Shown here in pieces: positions 16,366 to 24,059 of a stretch of 64,000 nt of DNA; positions within the stretch are counted from its first letter, which is position 1, and every line of letters starts with the position of its first letter. A program made the position numbers and the translations under genes. The DNA lies in NCBI RefSeq assembly GCF_003352165.1, contig NZ_CP029176.1, forward strand, positions 434,001 to 498,000, in the 5' to 3' direction. The DNA comes from Acidibrevibacterium fodinaquatile. GTDB taxonomy: Bacteria > Pseudomonadota > Alphaproteobacteria > Acetobacterales > Acetobacteraceae. Below the pieces are notes generated by a model. The model was not told the origin of the DNA. It did not search any database and saw nothing but the letters and a program-made list of their open reading frames with translations.

Positions 16366-17304
16366 ATGACGACCGAACACGACGACACCAGCTACGAGCC
16401 GCCGCACAGCTCATCCCCGACCGATCACGTCCTCGCCGAACTCCAACTCTACGGCTATCGCCCCTTCCAGGACGAACCCGACCCGAGACCACTCCCCGAT
16501 GGCAATGCCGTCGCCGGCGCCGCGGCCGACATCTTCGACGCCCTCGTCGTCACCCTGGCGGACACCCGCCTCGAACCCGACCTCGAAGACCTGCTCTGGT
16601 CGACCGTCAATCTCTTCCACCGCGCCGTCAGCCGGATCGAGCGCGAGCTGGACGACAATGAGCAGGCGCAGAAGCGTAGCCAGAAGGAGCAGGACGGCTC
16701 CGAAATCCGCTCGGTCGAACTGGAGCGTCTCACCGCCGAGGGGCAGACGTTGATCGAACGCCGGAACAGCATGGAGTTCTTCCGCGACCAGGCCGCCGAC
16801 CAGTTTGAGCGCCACACAAATTCGGCCTGGCGCCCGCGATCAGGATCGAAGGTCAACCACCGCAACCTGACCTCGGCCATGATCGACAGCCGCGACTTCC
16901 TCGCCGCCAGGCGCAGGGCCTCCAACGAGGTGCTATTGCCCGCCGGCCCGAAGATCGCCTTCACTGGTGGGCTCGACTTCAACGATCATCGCCTGATCTG
17001 GGACAAGCTCGACCGCGTCCACGCCAAGCATCCCGACATGGTGCTGCTGCACGGCGGATCACCGAAGGGTGCCGAACTTATCGCAGCCAAATGGGCCGAC
17101 CATCGCAAGGTCCCGCAGATCGCCTTCAAGCCCGACTGGACCAAGCATGCCAAGGCCGCGCCGTTCAAACGCAACGACCAGATGCTTGACGTCCTGCCGA
17201 TCGGGGTCATGGTGTTCCCCGGCACCGGCATTCAGGACAACCTCGCTGACAAGGCCAAGAAGTTCGGCATTCCGGTCTGGAAGTTCGGCAGCGGCGGCGT
17301 GTGA
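16366..17304 (+). CDS. DUF2493 (YspA-like SLOG) protein
   Basis: Protein of 312 aa. The C-terminal 120 aa are DUF2493, a cpYpsA-related SLOG domain: KIAFTGGLDFNDHRLIWDKLDRV near 195, VLLHGGSPKGAELIAAKWA near 225 and VMVFPGTGIQDNLADKAKK. SLOG domains bind nucleotides or nucleotide-derived ligands. The N-terminal 190 aa are helical and charged (ERELDDNEQAQKRSQKEQDG) with no known motif. Start ATG 16366 has AAGGAAA upstream. It is the last gene of the ICE block before IS debris. Ligand and role are unknown. Confidence 0.85.
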   Translation: MTTEHDDTSYEPPHSSSPTDHVLAELQLYGYRPFQDEPDPRPLPDGNAVAGAAADIFDALVVTLADTRLEPDLEDLLWSTVNLFHRAVSRIERELDDNEQAQKRSQKEQDGSEIRSVELERLTAEGQTLIERRNSMEFFRDQAADQFERHTNSAWRPRSGSKVNHRNLTSAMIDSRDFLAARRRASNEVLLPAGPKIAFTGGLDFNDHRLIWDKLDRVHAKHPDMVLLHGGSPKGAELIAAKWADHRKVPQIAFKPDWTKHAKAAPFKRNDQMLDVLPIGVMVFPGTGIQDNLADKAKKFGIPVWKFGSGGV

Positions 17305-17320
17305 CAGGCTGTGTGAGAAC

Positions 17321-17350
17321 GCTGGCGCTTCGTTGCAACGAAACGCCAGC
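17321..17350. repeat. 30-nt inverted repeat after DUF2493 gene
   Basis: GCTGGCG (17321-17327) pairs with CGCCAGC (17344-17350), and TTCGTT with AACGAA inside, giving a near-perfect hairpin 16 nt after the DUF2493 stop. No T-run follows. It may terminate transcription or mark the border with the IS debris on its right. Confidence 0.5.
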
Positions 17351-17384
17351 GACAGCCGGTCTGATCCTCAGCTCGGCTGCGCTC

Positions 17385-17545
17385 GTAGGTTAATGCTCTG
17401 GATCATATTGAAGGCCAGCACTCAGAGCGCCATTTCGGTGCTGGTTCCCTTGATGCCTCGGGTCAGGAACCGTCCCGTCATCATTCCGCTTCATCGTTCC
17501 GAACGGGTGCTCGGCCGAGCATCGTCGACGACGCATCAGTTCGAG
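17385..17545 (-). pseudogene. 3' remnant of IS1182-like transposase
   Basis: Read on the minus strand it gives EHPFGTMKR, then after a 1-nt shift MMTGRFLTRGIKGTSTEMAL, a TGA stop, VLAFNMIQSINL. This is the usual C-terminus of IS1182-family transposases (EHPFG...KR...FLTRG...TEM.L...AYN). Frameshift, stop and absence of the rest of the gene show it is dead. Confidence 0.7.
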
Positions 17546-17649
17546 GGCGGCGATTATGCGAGCTGTCATGCGCTCCAGGGAAAGGGCCTCTGAAGACAGA
17601 AGAATAGGGACTCTGGGTGGCGACAACTTGGCTGGCGAGTGTGCGACAA

Positions 17650-18279
17650 TTACGACGACGATTTCGGGCGCTTTGGCTTGGGCTGGTGGAGACGTCGGCG
17701 GACATTTGGTTTGAGAGCATTTCGAACGTCCTTGTTGGCAGTGGCCAGATCGAACCATTCGGGATCGAAGTGTCCACCACACCAGCTCTTGGTTTCGGCG
17801 TGTTCGGGGTCTTTCGGATCGGCGATGACGGCGAGGAACTGTTCGTAGCCGGGGATGCCGCCGACGTCCTCGGGCGGCCTGGCTCGTGCGCCGTCGATGC
17901 AGCTTGCCTGTTTTGGCGAGGCGTCGAGAGCGAGGAGTTTCTCGATCTCGACCGTGTGACGCCAATTGTCGCCGAAGTCGTAGATGTAGGCGAATGCCGT
18001 CCCCGGCCCCTCGAAGTCGCGGAAACGGACCTCGCGCTGATCGAAAGCCCGTGAATCGCCCTCGACTGAGCCTTCCTCGAGGAGCGCGATATCGCCGTAT
18101 CGCAAACCGCCAATGCGGAACTCGTGGAGATGATAATTCCACCAGTTGAAGGCCGCCTGGATCACCAGATGGAACTGTTCGAGGTTCCATTGCAGCGGCA
18201 CGATGAGACGGCGCCAGACCTCGGGCGCGATATCGTCGAGCGAAACGCGGATCTGGACGGCGTTGGGTTCGGTGAGCAT
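17650..18279 (-). CDS. Plasmid pRiA4b ORF-3 family protein
   Basis: About 209 aa of the pRiA4b ORF-3 family: QIRVSLDDIAPEVWRRLIVP, FHLVIQAAFNWWNYHLHEFRI, FAYIYDFGDNWRHTVEIEKLL, CIDGARARPPEDVGGIPGYEQFL, HFDPEWFDLATAN. All the family landmarks are present in order, so it is full length at the C-terminus. I placed the start at the ATG at 18279 where similarity begins; an in-frame ATG at 18381 would add 34 residues. The molecular role of the family is not established; it is common on plasmids and ICEs. Confidence 0.85.
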   Translation of the reverse strand: MLTEPNAVQIRVSLDDIAPEVWRRLIVPLQWNLEQFHLVIQAAFNWWNYHLHEFRIGGLRYGDIALLEEGSVEGDSRAFDQREVRFRDFEGPGTAFAYIYDFGDNWRHTVEIEKLLALDASPKQASCIDGARARPPEDVGGIPGYEQFLAVIADPKDPEHAETKSWCGGHFDPEWFDLATANKDVRNALKPNVRRRLHQPKPKRPKSSS

Positions 18280-18536
18280 GGAGATAAATGGACCTGCGAA
18301 GCTGATCGGCGTCAAGCCAGCAAGTCCATCGGCGACGATTGGAAACGGGCGCTCATTCCAATCGTCGCCGTACAGCCGCATCCGAAGGCGAGGCTCGCAG
18401 CGTATTCATACAGCCTGGTGAGCGCCCCTGCCGCGATCCCGGAACCAAAGCCGACCTTGCGAGCGGTGCTTTTGACGGCGGCTCACGGCAACCTAACGGG
18501 ACGGGACTACGGAATGCGATGCAAGATCTCGGTTGT

Positions 18537-18553
18537 ATAGGGTAGGCCCCTAT
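18537..18553. promoter_or_regulatory. RcnR/DmeR-type operator
   Basis: Inverted repeat ATAGGG (18537-18542), TAGGC, CCCTAT (18548-18553), 14 nt upstream of dmeR. G/C-tract dyads flanked by AT are the known site type of RcnR/CsoR-family repressors, so DmeR probably represses its own operon here. Confidence 0.65.
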
Positions 18554-18567
18554 GCTAAATGGCCGTC

Positions 18568-18846
18568 ATGACTCATACCGTTCGCGAAAAGCAGAAGCTG
18601 CTGGCAAGGGTGCGCCGTATCCGGGGCCAGGTTGAAGCCGTCGAGCGCGCCCTCGAAGCGGAGTCCGGTTGCGAAGAGGTCATGCACTTGCTGGCCAGCA
18701 CGCGGGCCGCGATGGCCGGGCTGATGGCGGAGGTCGTCGAGGATCACGTCCTTACCCACCTGGTCGATGCCGAGAAGCATCCGGGCGCCCTGAACGGCGA
18801 AGCCGCGGAGGCATTGCTCTCAGTCGTCCGCACCTACCTCAAGTAA
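18568..18846 (+). CDS. dmeR: Ni/Co-responsive RcnR-type repressor DmeR
   Basis: All-helical CsoR/RcnR/FrmR-family repressor of 92 aa. With the start at ATG 18568 the residues are H3, C35, H60 and H64, exactly the Ni(II)/Co(II) ligand set of RcnR; FrmR has Glu at 64 and CsoR a second Cys. This numbering is why I prefer 18568 over ATG 18559. The repressor binds DNA without metal and releases it on Ni or Co binding. It is followed 12 nt later by dmeF, the same dmeRF order as described in Rhizobium leguminosarum. A matching operator lies upstream. Confidence 0.88.
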   Translation: MTHTVREKQKLLARVRRIRGQVEAVERALEAESGCEEVMHLLASTRAAMAGLMAEVVEDHVLTHLVDAEKHPGALNGEAAEALLSVVRTYLK

Positions 18847-18858
18847 AGGATATCGAGA

Positions 18859-20115
18859 ATGGCCGACATGCAGACGGCGCCCGTCGGACACAGCCACGTC
18901 TTCCTCGGTGAAAGCCACGAGAAGTCGGAGCGGCGGACCTGGGCCGTGATCTGGCTGTGCGGTGCGATGATGGCGTTGGAGATCATCGGCGGCTTGCTCT
19001 TCGGCTCGATCGCGCTGGTCGCGGATGGCCTGCACATGAGCACGCATGCTGGCGCGCTGGCGCTGGCGGCCTTAGCTTACACCTACTCCCGCAGTCACGC
19101 GAACGACTCCCGCTACACCTTCGGAACCGGGAAGCTCGGCGATCTCGCCGGATTCACCAGTGCAATCATCTTGGCGACGATCGCGATCCTCATCGGCTAC
19201 GAGTCCATCGCTCGCCTCTTCGCACCTGTGCCCATCCACTTCGCCGAGGCAATCCCCATCGCGTGCCTCGGACTGGCAGTCAACGTGGCTTCGGTGTGGC
19301 TCCTGTCCGGTGGTGGACACCATCATGGCCACAACCATGGGCATGGCCACGGTCATGCTGACGAGGCCAACCACGGCCACGACGAGGAGCACCGCATTCC
19401 CATGCCCGACGGAACGCTGGTGCTGAGTGTCTTCGAGGAAAACCACCCGCCTGTCTTTCGCCTTCAGGCCGAAGGAGGGGCCGCACCGGCCGCGCCAGCC
19501 GTCATTATCGAAACGGTCCGCCCCGACGGTGTGCGCCAGTCCTTCGTGATGGAAGACCGTGGCAGCTACCTGCAAAGCGTTCAGGACATTCCGGAGCCGC
19601 ATGCCTTCACAGCGAACGTGCACCTGGACGGCCGCAGCCATCCAGTCATCTTCCAGGAGCACGGCCATGGTCACGAGGCGCATGGAGCCTCGCACCGGGA
19701 CAACAACATGCGTGCTGCCATCATCCATGTCATGGCGGATGCCGCGGTGTCGGTGCTCGTCATCGTCGGGTTGCTGCTGGCTCGGACGTTTGGCTGGGTC
19801 TGGATGGACCCGCTGGCGGGCATCATCGGCGCGTGCGTCATCGCCTCGTGGTCCTGCGGCCTGATCAGAGATACAGGGGCCATCCTGCTCGACATGAACC
19901 CCGACAAACGTGTCAGCGAGGGCGTCCGTCAAGCCGTCGAGCAAGACGGCGATCGACTGACCGACCTCCATGTCTGGCGGCTCGGCCCGGGACACCTCGG
20001 GGCCATCGTCTCCGTCGCAACTGGCGGGCGGCGGGACGCCCAGTTCTACCGGCAGAAGCTGGCCCGGTTTCCAACCCTCTCCCACTTGACTGTTGAGGTT
20101 CACCGAGCCGCTTGA
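18859..20115 (+). CDS. dmeF: CDF family Co/Ni efflux transporter DmeF
   Basis: Inner-membrane cation diffusion facilitator of 418 aa. TM1-TM2 have the family pattern EIIGGLLFGSIALVADGLHMSTHA with the metal-site H/D, and TM5 has HVMADAAVSVLVI. Between TM4 and TM5 lie two His-rich stretches (GGGHHHGHNHGHGHGHADE, HGHGHEAHGASH) around a beta-rich insert of about 90 aa (RIPMPDGTLVLSVFEENHPP), as in DmeF proteins. It exports Co and Ni in exchange for protons. The C-terminal cytosolic domain is short. Co-transcribed with dmeR and controlled by it. Confidence 0.88.
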   Translation: MADMQTAPVGHSHVFLGESHEKSERRTWAVIWLCGAMMALEIIGGLLFGSIALVADGLHMSTHAGALALAALAYTYSRSHANDSRYTFGTGKLGDLAGFTSAIILATIAILIGYESIARLFAPVPIHFAEAIPIACLGLAVNVASVWLLSGGGHHHGHNHGHGHGHADEANHGHDEEHRIPMPDGTLVLSVFEENHPPVFRLQAEGGAAPAAPAVIIETVRPDGVRQSFVMEDRGSYLQSVQDIPEPHAFTANVHLDGRSHPVIFQEHGHGHEAHGASHRDNNMRAAIIHVMADAAVSVLVIVGLLLARTFGWVWMDPLAGIIGACVIASWSCGLIRDTGAILLDMNPDKRVSEGVRQAVEQDGDRLTDLHVWRLGPGHLGAIVSVATGGRRDAQFYRQKLARFPTLSHLTVEVHRAA

Positions 20116-20233
20116 GCTTTTGTGCGACGACCTCTTTTCTGGCCGGAAGCTTGCATCCATGGCTTGATCGACGCGATCGAAAGTTACGCTGCGGCAGCAG
20201 TTGGTTTCATGGTCAGACTTCCTGGCTCGGACA

Positions 20234-20638
20234 TCAGGCCGGGGCCAGTGCCTCGATGATCCGGCATTCGGCAACCGTTCCCTGGCGGCACTGTCCGATC
20301 ATGGAATCGAGCTCCCGGCGCAGGGCGGCGAGGTCGGCGAGTTTTCGGTCCACTTCGGCGAGGTGTTCCCGTGCGATGACGTCCACCGCCTCACAGGGGC
20401 GGTCCCGCTGGTCGGCCAGGTCGAGCAGCGCGCGCACCTGCTCGATGGGAAATCCCAAGTCTCTGGCGCGCCGGATGAAGCTGAGACGGGCCAAGTGATC
20501 GGGACCGTACGCTCGGTAGTTCCCGCCTGTCCGCGGGGGCGACGGCAGGAGGCCAGTCCGCTCGTAGTAGCGAACGGTTTCAACCTTCGTGGCTGTCGCC
20601 CGGGCGAGGTCTCCAATGCTGAAGCTGCCGATTTTCAC
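20234..20638 (-). CDS. MerR family metal regulator (ZntR/CadR type)
   Basis: Protein of 134 aa. N-terminal MerR winged helix: FSIGDLARATATKVETVRYYERTGLL, NYRAYGPDHLARLSFIRRARDLGF. The effector region has Cys in DRPCEAVD and the loop CRQGTVAECRII, matching the Zn/Cd/Pb-sensing ZntR/CadR/PbrR branch rather than CueR. It is divergent from the CDF transporter at 20705, and a dyad with 19-bp promoter spacing lies between them, so it should activate that transporter by unwinding the promoter when metal is bound. Confidence 0.85.
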   Translation of the reverse strand: MKIGSFSIGDLARATATKVETVRYYERTGLLPSPPRTGGNYRAYGPDHLARLSFIRRARDLGFPIEQVRALLDLADQRDRPCEAVDVIAREHLAEVDRKLADLAALRRELDSMIGQCRQGTVAECRIIEALAPA

Positions 20639-20645
20639 GCGCTTG

Positions 20646-20666
20646 ACCCTATAGCTGCTACAGGGT
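20646..20666 (+). promoter_or_regulatory. MerR-type operator/promoter of the CDF gene
   Basis: Two-level dyad: ACCCT (20646-20650) with AGGGT (20662-20666), and TAGC with GCTA inside. The -35 TTGACC (20643-20648) is followed about 19 bp later by CATATG, the long spacing typical of MerR-activated promoters. Confidence 0.7.
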
Positions 20667-20704
20667 CCATATGGGAAGCCTTGTCGAAGCCGTCGAGGGG
20701 ACCC

Positions 20705-21355
20705 ATGGCCTGTTGCAATGATACCTGCTGCGCGAGCACCAGCAGCCCCAAGGACCTGAACACTCCCCGATGGCGCCGGGCGCTCTGGATCGCTCTGGTC
20801 ATCAACGCCGGGTTCTTCGTGGCTGAGATCGTGGCGGGTGCCGCCGCTGGATCAGCCTCCCTCCAGGCTGACGCGCTGGATTTCTTTGGAGACGCCGCGA
20901 ACTACGCCATCAGCCTGGGTGTCGCCGGAATGGTGCTGGCCTGGCGCGCTCGGGCGGCCGTGGTGAAAGGCTGGACCTTGCTCGCCTTCGCCTTGTGGGT
21001 GCTCGGCAGCACGGCCTTGCACGCGTGGTTCGGAACGCTTCCGCGGGCCGAAGTGATGGGCATAATAGGAGCCGCCGCCCTCGTGGCCAACGGTGGCGTT
21101 GCGCTGATGCTCTACCGCTTCCGCACCGGGGACGCGAACATGCGCTCGGTGTGGATTTGTTCCAGGAATGACGCCATCGGCAATCTGGCAGTGTTACTTG
21201 CGGCGGCTGGCGTGTTCGGCACAGGCACCAGATGGCCCGACCTGGTCGTGGCGGTCATCATGGGCACCCTCGGCCTCCAGGGAGGCTGGCAGATAATCAC
21301 TCAGGCGCGGCGGGAACTCCAGCAGCCAATACCTGCATTGGCAGCGGCCGAGTAG
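20705..21355 (+). CDS. Short CDF-like cation transporter
   Basis: Membrane protein of 216 aa with six predicted helices and no C-terminal cytosolic domain. The N-terminus is Cys-rich (MACCNDTCCAS). TM2 has SLQADALDFFGDAANYAIS and TM5 SRNDAIGNLAVLLAAAG, the paired Asp sites of CDF proteins. Short CDF proteins with an MACC...CC start behind MerR regulators are known for divalent metal efflux. The MerR neighbour and operator suggest Zn, Cd or Pb. ATG 20705 follows GAGGGG. Confidence 0.8.
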   Translation: MACCNDTCCASTSSPKDLNTPRWRRALWIALVINAGFFVAEIVAGAAAGSASLQADALDFFGDAANYAISLGVAGMVLAWRARAAVVKGWTLLAFALWVLGSTALHAWFGTLPRAEVMGIIGAAALVANGGVALMLYRFRTGDANMRSVWICSRNDAIGNLAVLLAAAGVFGTGTRWPDLVVAVIMGTLGLQGGWQIITQARRELQQPIPALAAAE

Positions 21356-21803
21356 CCCTCGGCCGAGCGCCTTCGACAAGATCGTACCGCCGTCAGGCGT
21401 TTAAAGAGCAGGTCCGGCCGCCGAAAGTCCGGTTTCCACCAACCGCGGCGGTTGAGCGGACCCAAAATTTGGACTGACGCCCGCGTCGCAGCGGATGGAA
21501 GGCAGTTCAGCGCCCTCCGATCGCACCTGACCCGCGTGCGGCATATCGGATCCCAGCGTCACTCAACCTTAGCGCTAAACACGTGTTTTAAGCTTCCAGA
21601 CCCGGCAAGCGAGCACCACCCCGCTCCCAGGTGCGCTGATCCTTGGTCCAGCCCATGGCCTGACCATCAACCCGTGAAGGGTCCGCTACGCGAGCGTGCG
21701 GCCTCTTCGGCTTCGCCTGCGCGGTGATTGCGGCCCTTGGCCCGACACATCGGGCGCCTGTCGCGCGGGGATGGTCCCCGCCTCCAAGACAGGAGCCGGA
21801 ACG
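21356..21803. other. Gene-free spacer with hairpin before small ORF
   Basis: 448 bp with no gene I can support. A hairpin GGGGA-TGG-TCCCC (about 21768-21780) lies just before the Shine-Dalgarno AGGAG of the next gene. Codon statistics of the overlapping frames look like shadows. Confidence 0.4.
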
Positions 21804-21977
21804 ATGCCTCAAGCCCTTTCGATCGCTCACGCCCGTGGTTGGAACCTCGCCACCACGTTGATGGTCTGCATCACCGTCTTTCATGCCGGCAACGGCGAAT
21901 ACGGCGTCATGCCGTCAGCCGAATATGACGGCGACCCAGCCACGATCATTCATGAATTCGACCCCTTCCAACCCTGA
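21804..21977 (+). CDS. Small conserved ICE protein
   Basis: 57 aa: helical N-terminus (ALSIAHARGWNLATTLMVCITVF) and acidic tail ending EYDGDPATIIHEFDPFQP. ATG 21804 is preceded by AGGAGCCGG. The D-G-D-P...EFDPF tail is reminiscent of short proteins that recur in ICEs of this class, but I cannot name a family. Function unknown. Confidence 0.55.
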   Translation: MPQALSIAHARGWNLATTLMVCITVFHAGNGEYGVMPSAEYDGDPATIIHEFDPFQP

Positions 21978-22123
21978 AGGGGCGCCGATCACACCAAGCG
22001 ACGGCGGAAATCCCACCAAGATTTCCGCTGCCTCCCTCCATCACCTTCGGCTATACTCGCAAGCGCGCCGTGGTGGTGGTGGAAGGCGCGACCGTTCGAC
22101 CCTTTGTCACGGAGATCTCCACC

Positions 22124-22600
22124 ATGCTCATCATCGGACTTGTTCTGAGCGTTGCCGGTATCGGCTTCCTCTGCTGGCTGCTGTTCACACTCGCGGTCTA
22201 CGCGCTGCCGTTCTTCGCGGGCCTGACAGCCGGACTCGCCGTCTTCCACAGCGGCTCGGGCGTCATCGGCGCGCTCGTAGTCGGCGTTCTCGCCGGCGGC
22301 GCGACCCTGGCGATCGGGCAGATCGCCTTCGCGACGGTGCGGACGCCGCTCATCCGCGCCGCAATCGCGCTCCTCTTCGCCGCGCCGGCCGCTGTCGCCG
22401 GCTACCACGCGACGTTTGGGCTCGCCCATATCGGTGTGCCGTCCGAATTCTGGCGCGAGGCCTTCGCGATTGTCGGCGCTGTCCTTGTCGGCGGCACGGC
22501 CTGGGCGCGCATGTCTCTGTTTGTCCCGCCCCATGTCGATCGGCGGGGCGCGGGAGGTCCGGCATCGTTTCCATTGGCAGGAGCGACCCGGGACGGGTGA
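22124..22600 (+). CDS. Small polytopic membrane protein
   Basis: 158 aa with four to five hydrophobic helices: LIIGLVLSVAGIGFLCWLLFTLAVYALPFFAGL, GVIGALVVGVLAGGATLAIGQIAF, AAIALLFAAPAAVAGYHATF, EAFAIVGAVLVGGTAWARM. No signal peptide, soluble domain or catalytic motif. GGAG lies 8 nt before ATG 22124. Glycine-rich helices suggest a tightly packed inner-membrane protein. Function unknown; its place between other small ICE genes suggests it belongs to the element. Confidence 0.65.
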   Translation: MLIIGLVLSVAGIGFLCWLLFTLAVYALPFFAGLTAGLAVFHSGSGVIGALVVGVLAGGATLAIGQIAFATVRTPLIRAAIALLFAAPAAVAGYHATFGLAHIGVPSEFWREAFAIVGAVLVGGTAWARMSLFVPPHVDRRGAGGPASFPLAGATRDG

Positions 22601-23144
22601 GTCGGAGCCGTCCTCATCGTCGAAGATGTTGAATTTAGGCGCGGTGAATGAGGCTCGTCCGCGTGACCGGGAACGCCAAGGTCTTCGTTTCAGCGCTCGG
22701 GTTTGCCGCCGCCTCTAGGCCAACAGAGACAATTTCCATCGGCAGCGTCGCCGTCGTGCACGGATTGTCGGGGTGTGACGTTGTCCTTTCTGAACGCCAG
22801 GGTTTCCTTTTCTTCGCCTGGAAAGCCGAGCCTCTTGTGCGGGACATTCGACGTCCGCCACGTCTTCTCCCGAGGATGCTGTTCGGCGTGCGGACCACAC
22901 GGCCTCTCCATGGCTTGATCTGGCCGAAGGCCGGCTGCGCCTCGATCGCCTGAGACGCAACGGCGGACGGATCGACTTTCTTCCCCTGGCCTTTGGCCAT
23001 TCCTCGCGAGGCAAGAAAGTCTACCGCCGCCATCCTCCGCTGCGCTCCGGCCCGCGAACGGGTGCGTCGTCGATCGCCTTCGGCTTCCCGATCGCCATCG
23101 AGGCCGCGGTGGTCGCGGGCTCGAAACAGCCAAGGAGAAGTGAC
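22601..23144 (+). promoter_or_regulatory. Gene-free leader with conserved block, copy B
   Basis: 544 bp without a supportable gene. TCGCGAGGCA at 23004-23013 and the 26-nt block at 23028-23053 repeat the DUF2493 leader (16221-16270) with one mismatch. The distance to the DUF736 start (about 91 nt) is nearly the same as for DUF2493, which supports a shared regulatory element. Confidence 0.5.
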
Positions 23145-23468
23145 ATGGCCAACATCGGTTCCTTCAAGAAGTCCGGCAGCGAGTTCCAGGGCGAGATCGT
23201 CACCCTGAGCGTCCAGACCAAGAACGTCCGCATCGTCCCCGAGACCAACCGCGCCAACGACAACGCCCCCAGCCATCGGATCTATGTCGGCCGGGCCGAG
23301 ATCGGGGCCGCCTGGTCGAAGCGCTCCAACGAAGGCCGCGACTATCTCTCGGTCAAGCTGGACGATCCGAGCTTCAACGCGCCGATCTACGCCAACCTTT
23401 TCGACGACGAGGACGGCGACGGCTACACCCTGATCTGGTCCCGCGGCCGCAAGGCCAACGGCGACTAA
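23145..23468 (+). CDS. DUF736 family protein
   Basis: 107 aa, full-length DUF736: MANIGSFKKSGSEFQGEIVTLSVQTKNVRIVPE, SHRIYVGRAEIGAAWSKRS, GRDYLSVKLDDPSFNAPIYANLFDDEDGDGYTLIWSR. Small beta-rich cytosolic protein found in many ICEs and rhizobial plasmids; role not established. AAGGAGA lies 8 nt upstream of ATG 23145. Its leader shares a block with the DUF2493 gene, so the two are probably controlled together. Confidence 0.88.
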   Translation: MANIGSFKKSGSEFQGEIVTLSVQTKNVRIVPETNRANDNAPSHRIYVGRAEIGAAWSKRSNEGRDYLSVKLDDPSFNAPIYANLFDDEDGDGYTLIWSRGRKANGD

Positions 23469-23527
23469 GCCGGACCAGCGAGCCCCGCCCGGAACGACCG
23501 GGCGGGGCTATTTTTCTGCCACGATAT

Positions 23528-23785
23528 CTATGACGGCGGCGAACCTTCAGTTGCGCCACTGTCGCCGGCAGCGGCGAAGTCTTCGTGGATGAGGTCAACA
23601 GGCTTTACTCCGAGCGCCTGCGCCGTATGCCATAGCGTCAGGAGCGTGACGTTCTGCTGGCCGCGTTCCATACTGCTGACATACGCCCGGTCCACGCCCA
23701 TTCGTTCAGCGACGGCCTCTTGGCTGAGGCCGGCTTGCGTGCGAAATCGGCGAAGATTGTCTCCGAACACCTGTCGAATATCCAT
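23528..23785 (-). CDS. XRE family HTH regulator
   Basis: About 85 aa, essentially one Cro/C1 helix-turn-helix: FGDNLRRFRTQAGLSQEAVAERMGVDRAYVSSMERGQQNVTLLTLWHTAQALGVKPVDLI. Start placed at ATG 23785 (MDIRQVFGDNL), the family norm; an ATG at 23800 adds five residues. A 33-bp palindromic site lies just upstream, so it probably represses itself. Such regulators often control ICE maintenance genes. Confidence 0.85.
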   Translation of the reverse strand: MDIRQVFGDNLRRFRTQAGLSQEAVAERMGVDRAYVSSMERGQQNVTLLTLWHTAQALGVKPVDLIHEDFAAAGDSGATEGSPPS

Positions 23786-23804
23786 CCACAGGATGGACAC
23801 CCAT

Positions 23805-23837
23805 CGCGTATTTTGGCGCTACGCACTATAATACGCG
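23805..23837. promoter_or_regulatory. Palindromic operator upstream of XRE gene
   Basis: CGCGTATT (23805-23812) and AATACGCG (23830-23837), perfect 8-nt arms separated by 17 nt, ending 20 nt from the XRE start. A minus-strand TATTATAGTG-like -10 lies within it. The likely binder is the XRE protein itself. Confidence 0.6.
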
Positions 23838-24059
23838 GAGCGCTACCGACCGGCTTGGCGGTCACGTCCGTCAACATGGTGGAAATTCGGGTGTAGCTGA
23901 GGTGGCCACGGATCAGGCGGCCACGGTGGAAATCTGGGCAGGCACGACGTCGAGCAGCGGCGGGATCAGTTCCGCCATCGCCTCGGTTTGCATGTAGCGG
24001 TGCTGCAGCTGCCACTCGTCGTTGGCCTCCAGCAGCACGGCGCCGATCAGCCGGATGAT

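Noticed and set aside
22648-22953. 101-aa plus-strand frame in the DUF736 leader region
   Set aside because: No Shine-Dalgarno, no domain, unusual codon use. The conserved leader block lies just behind it.
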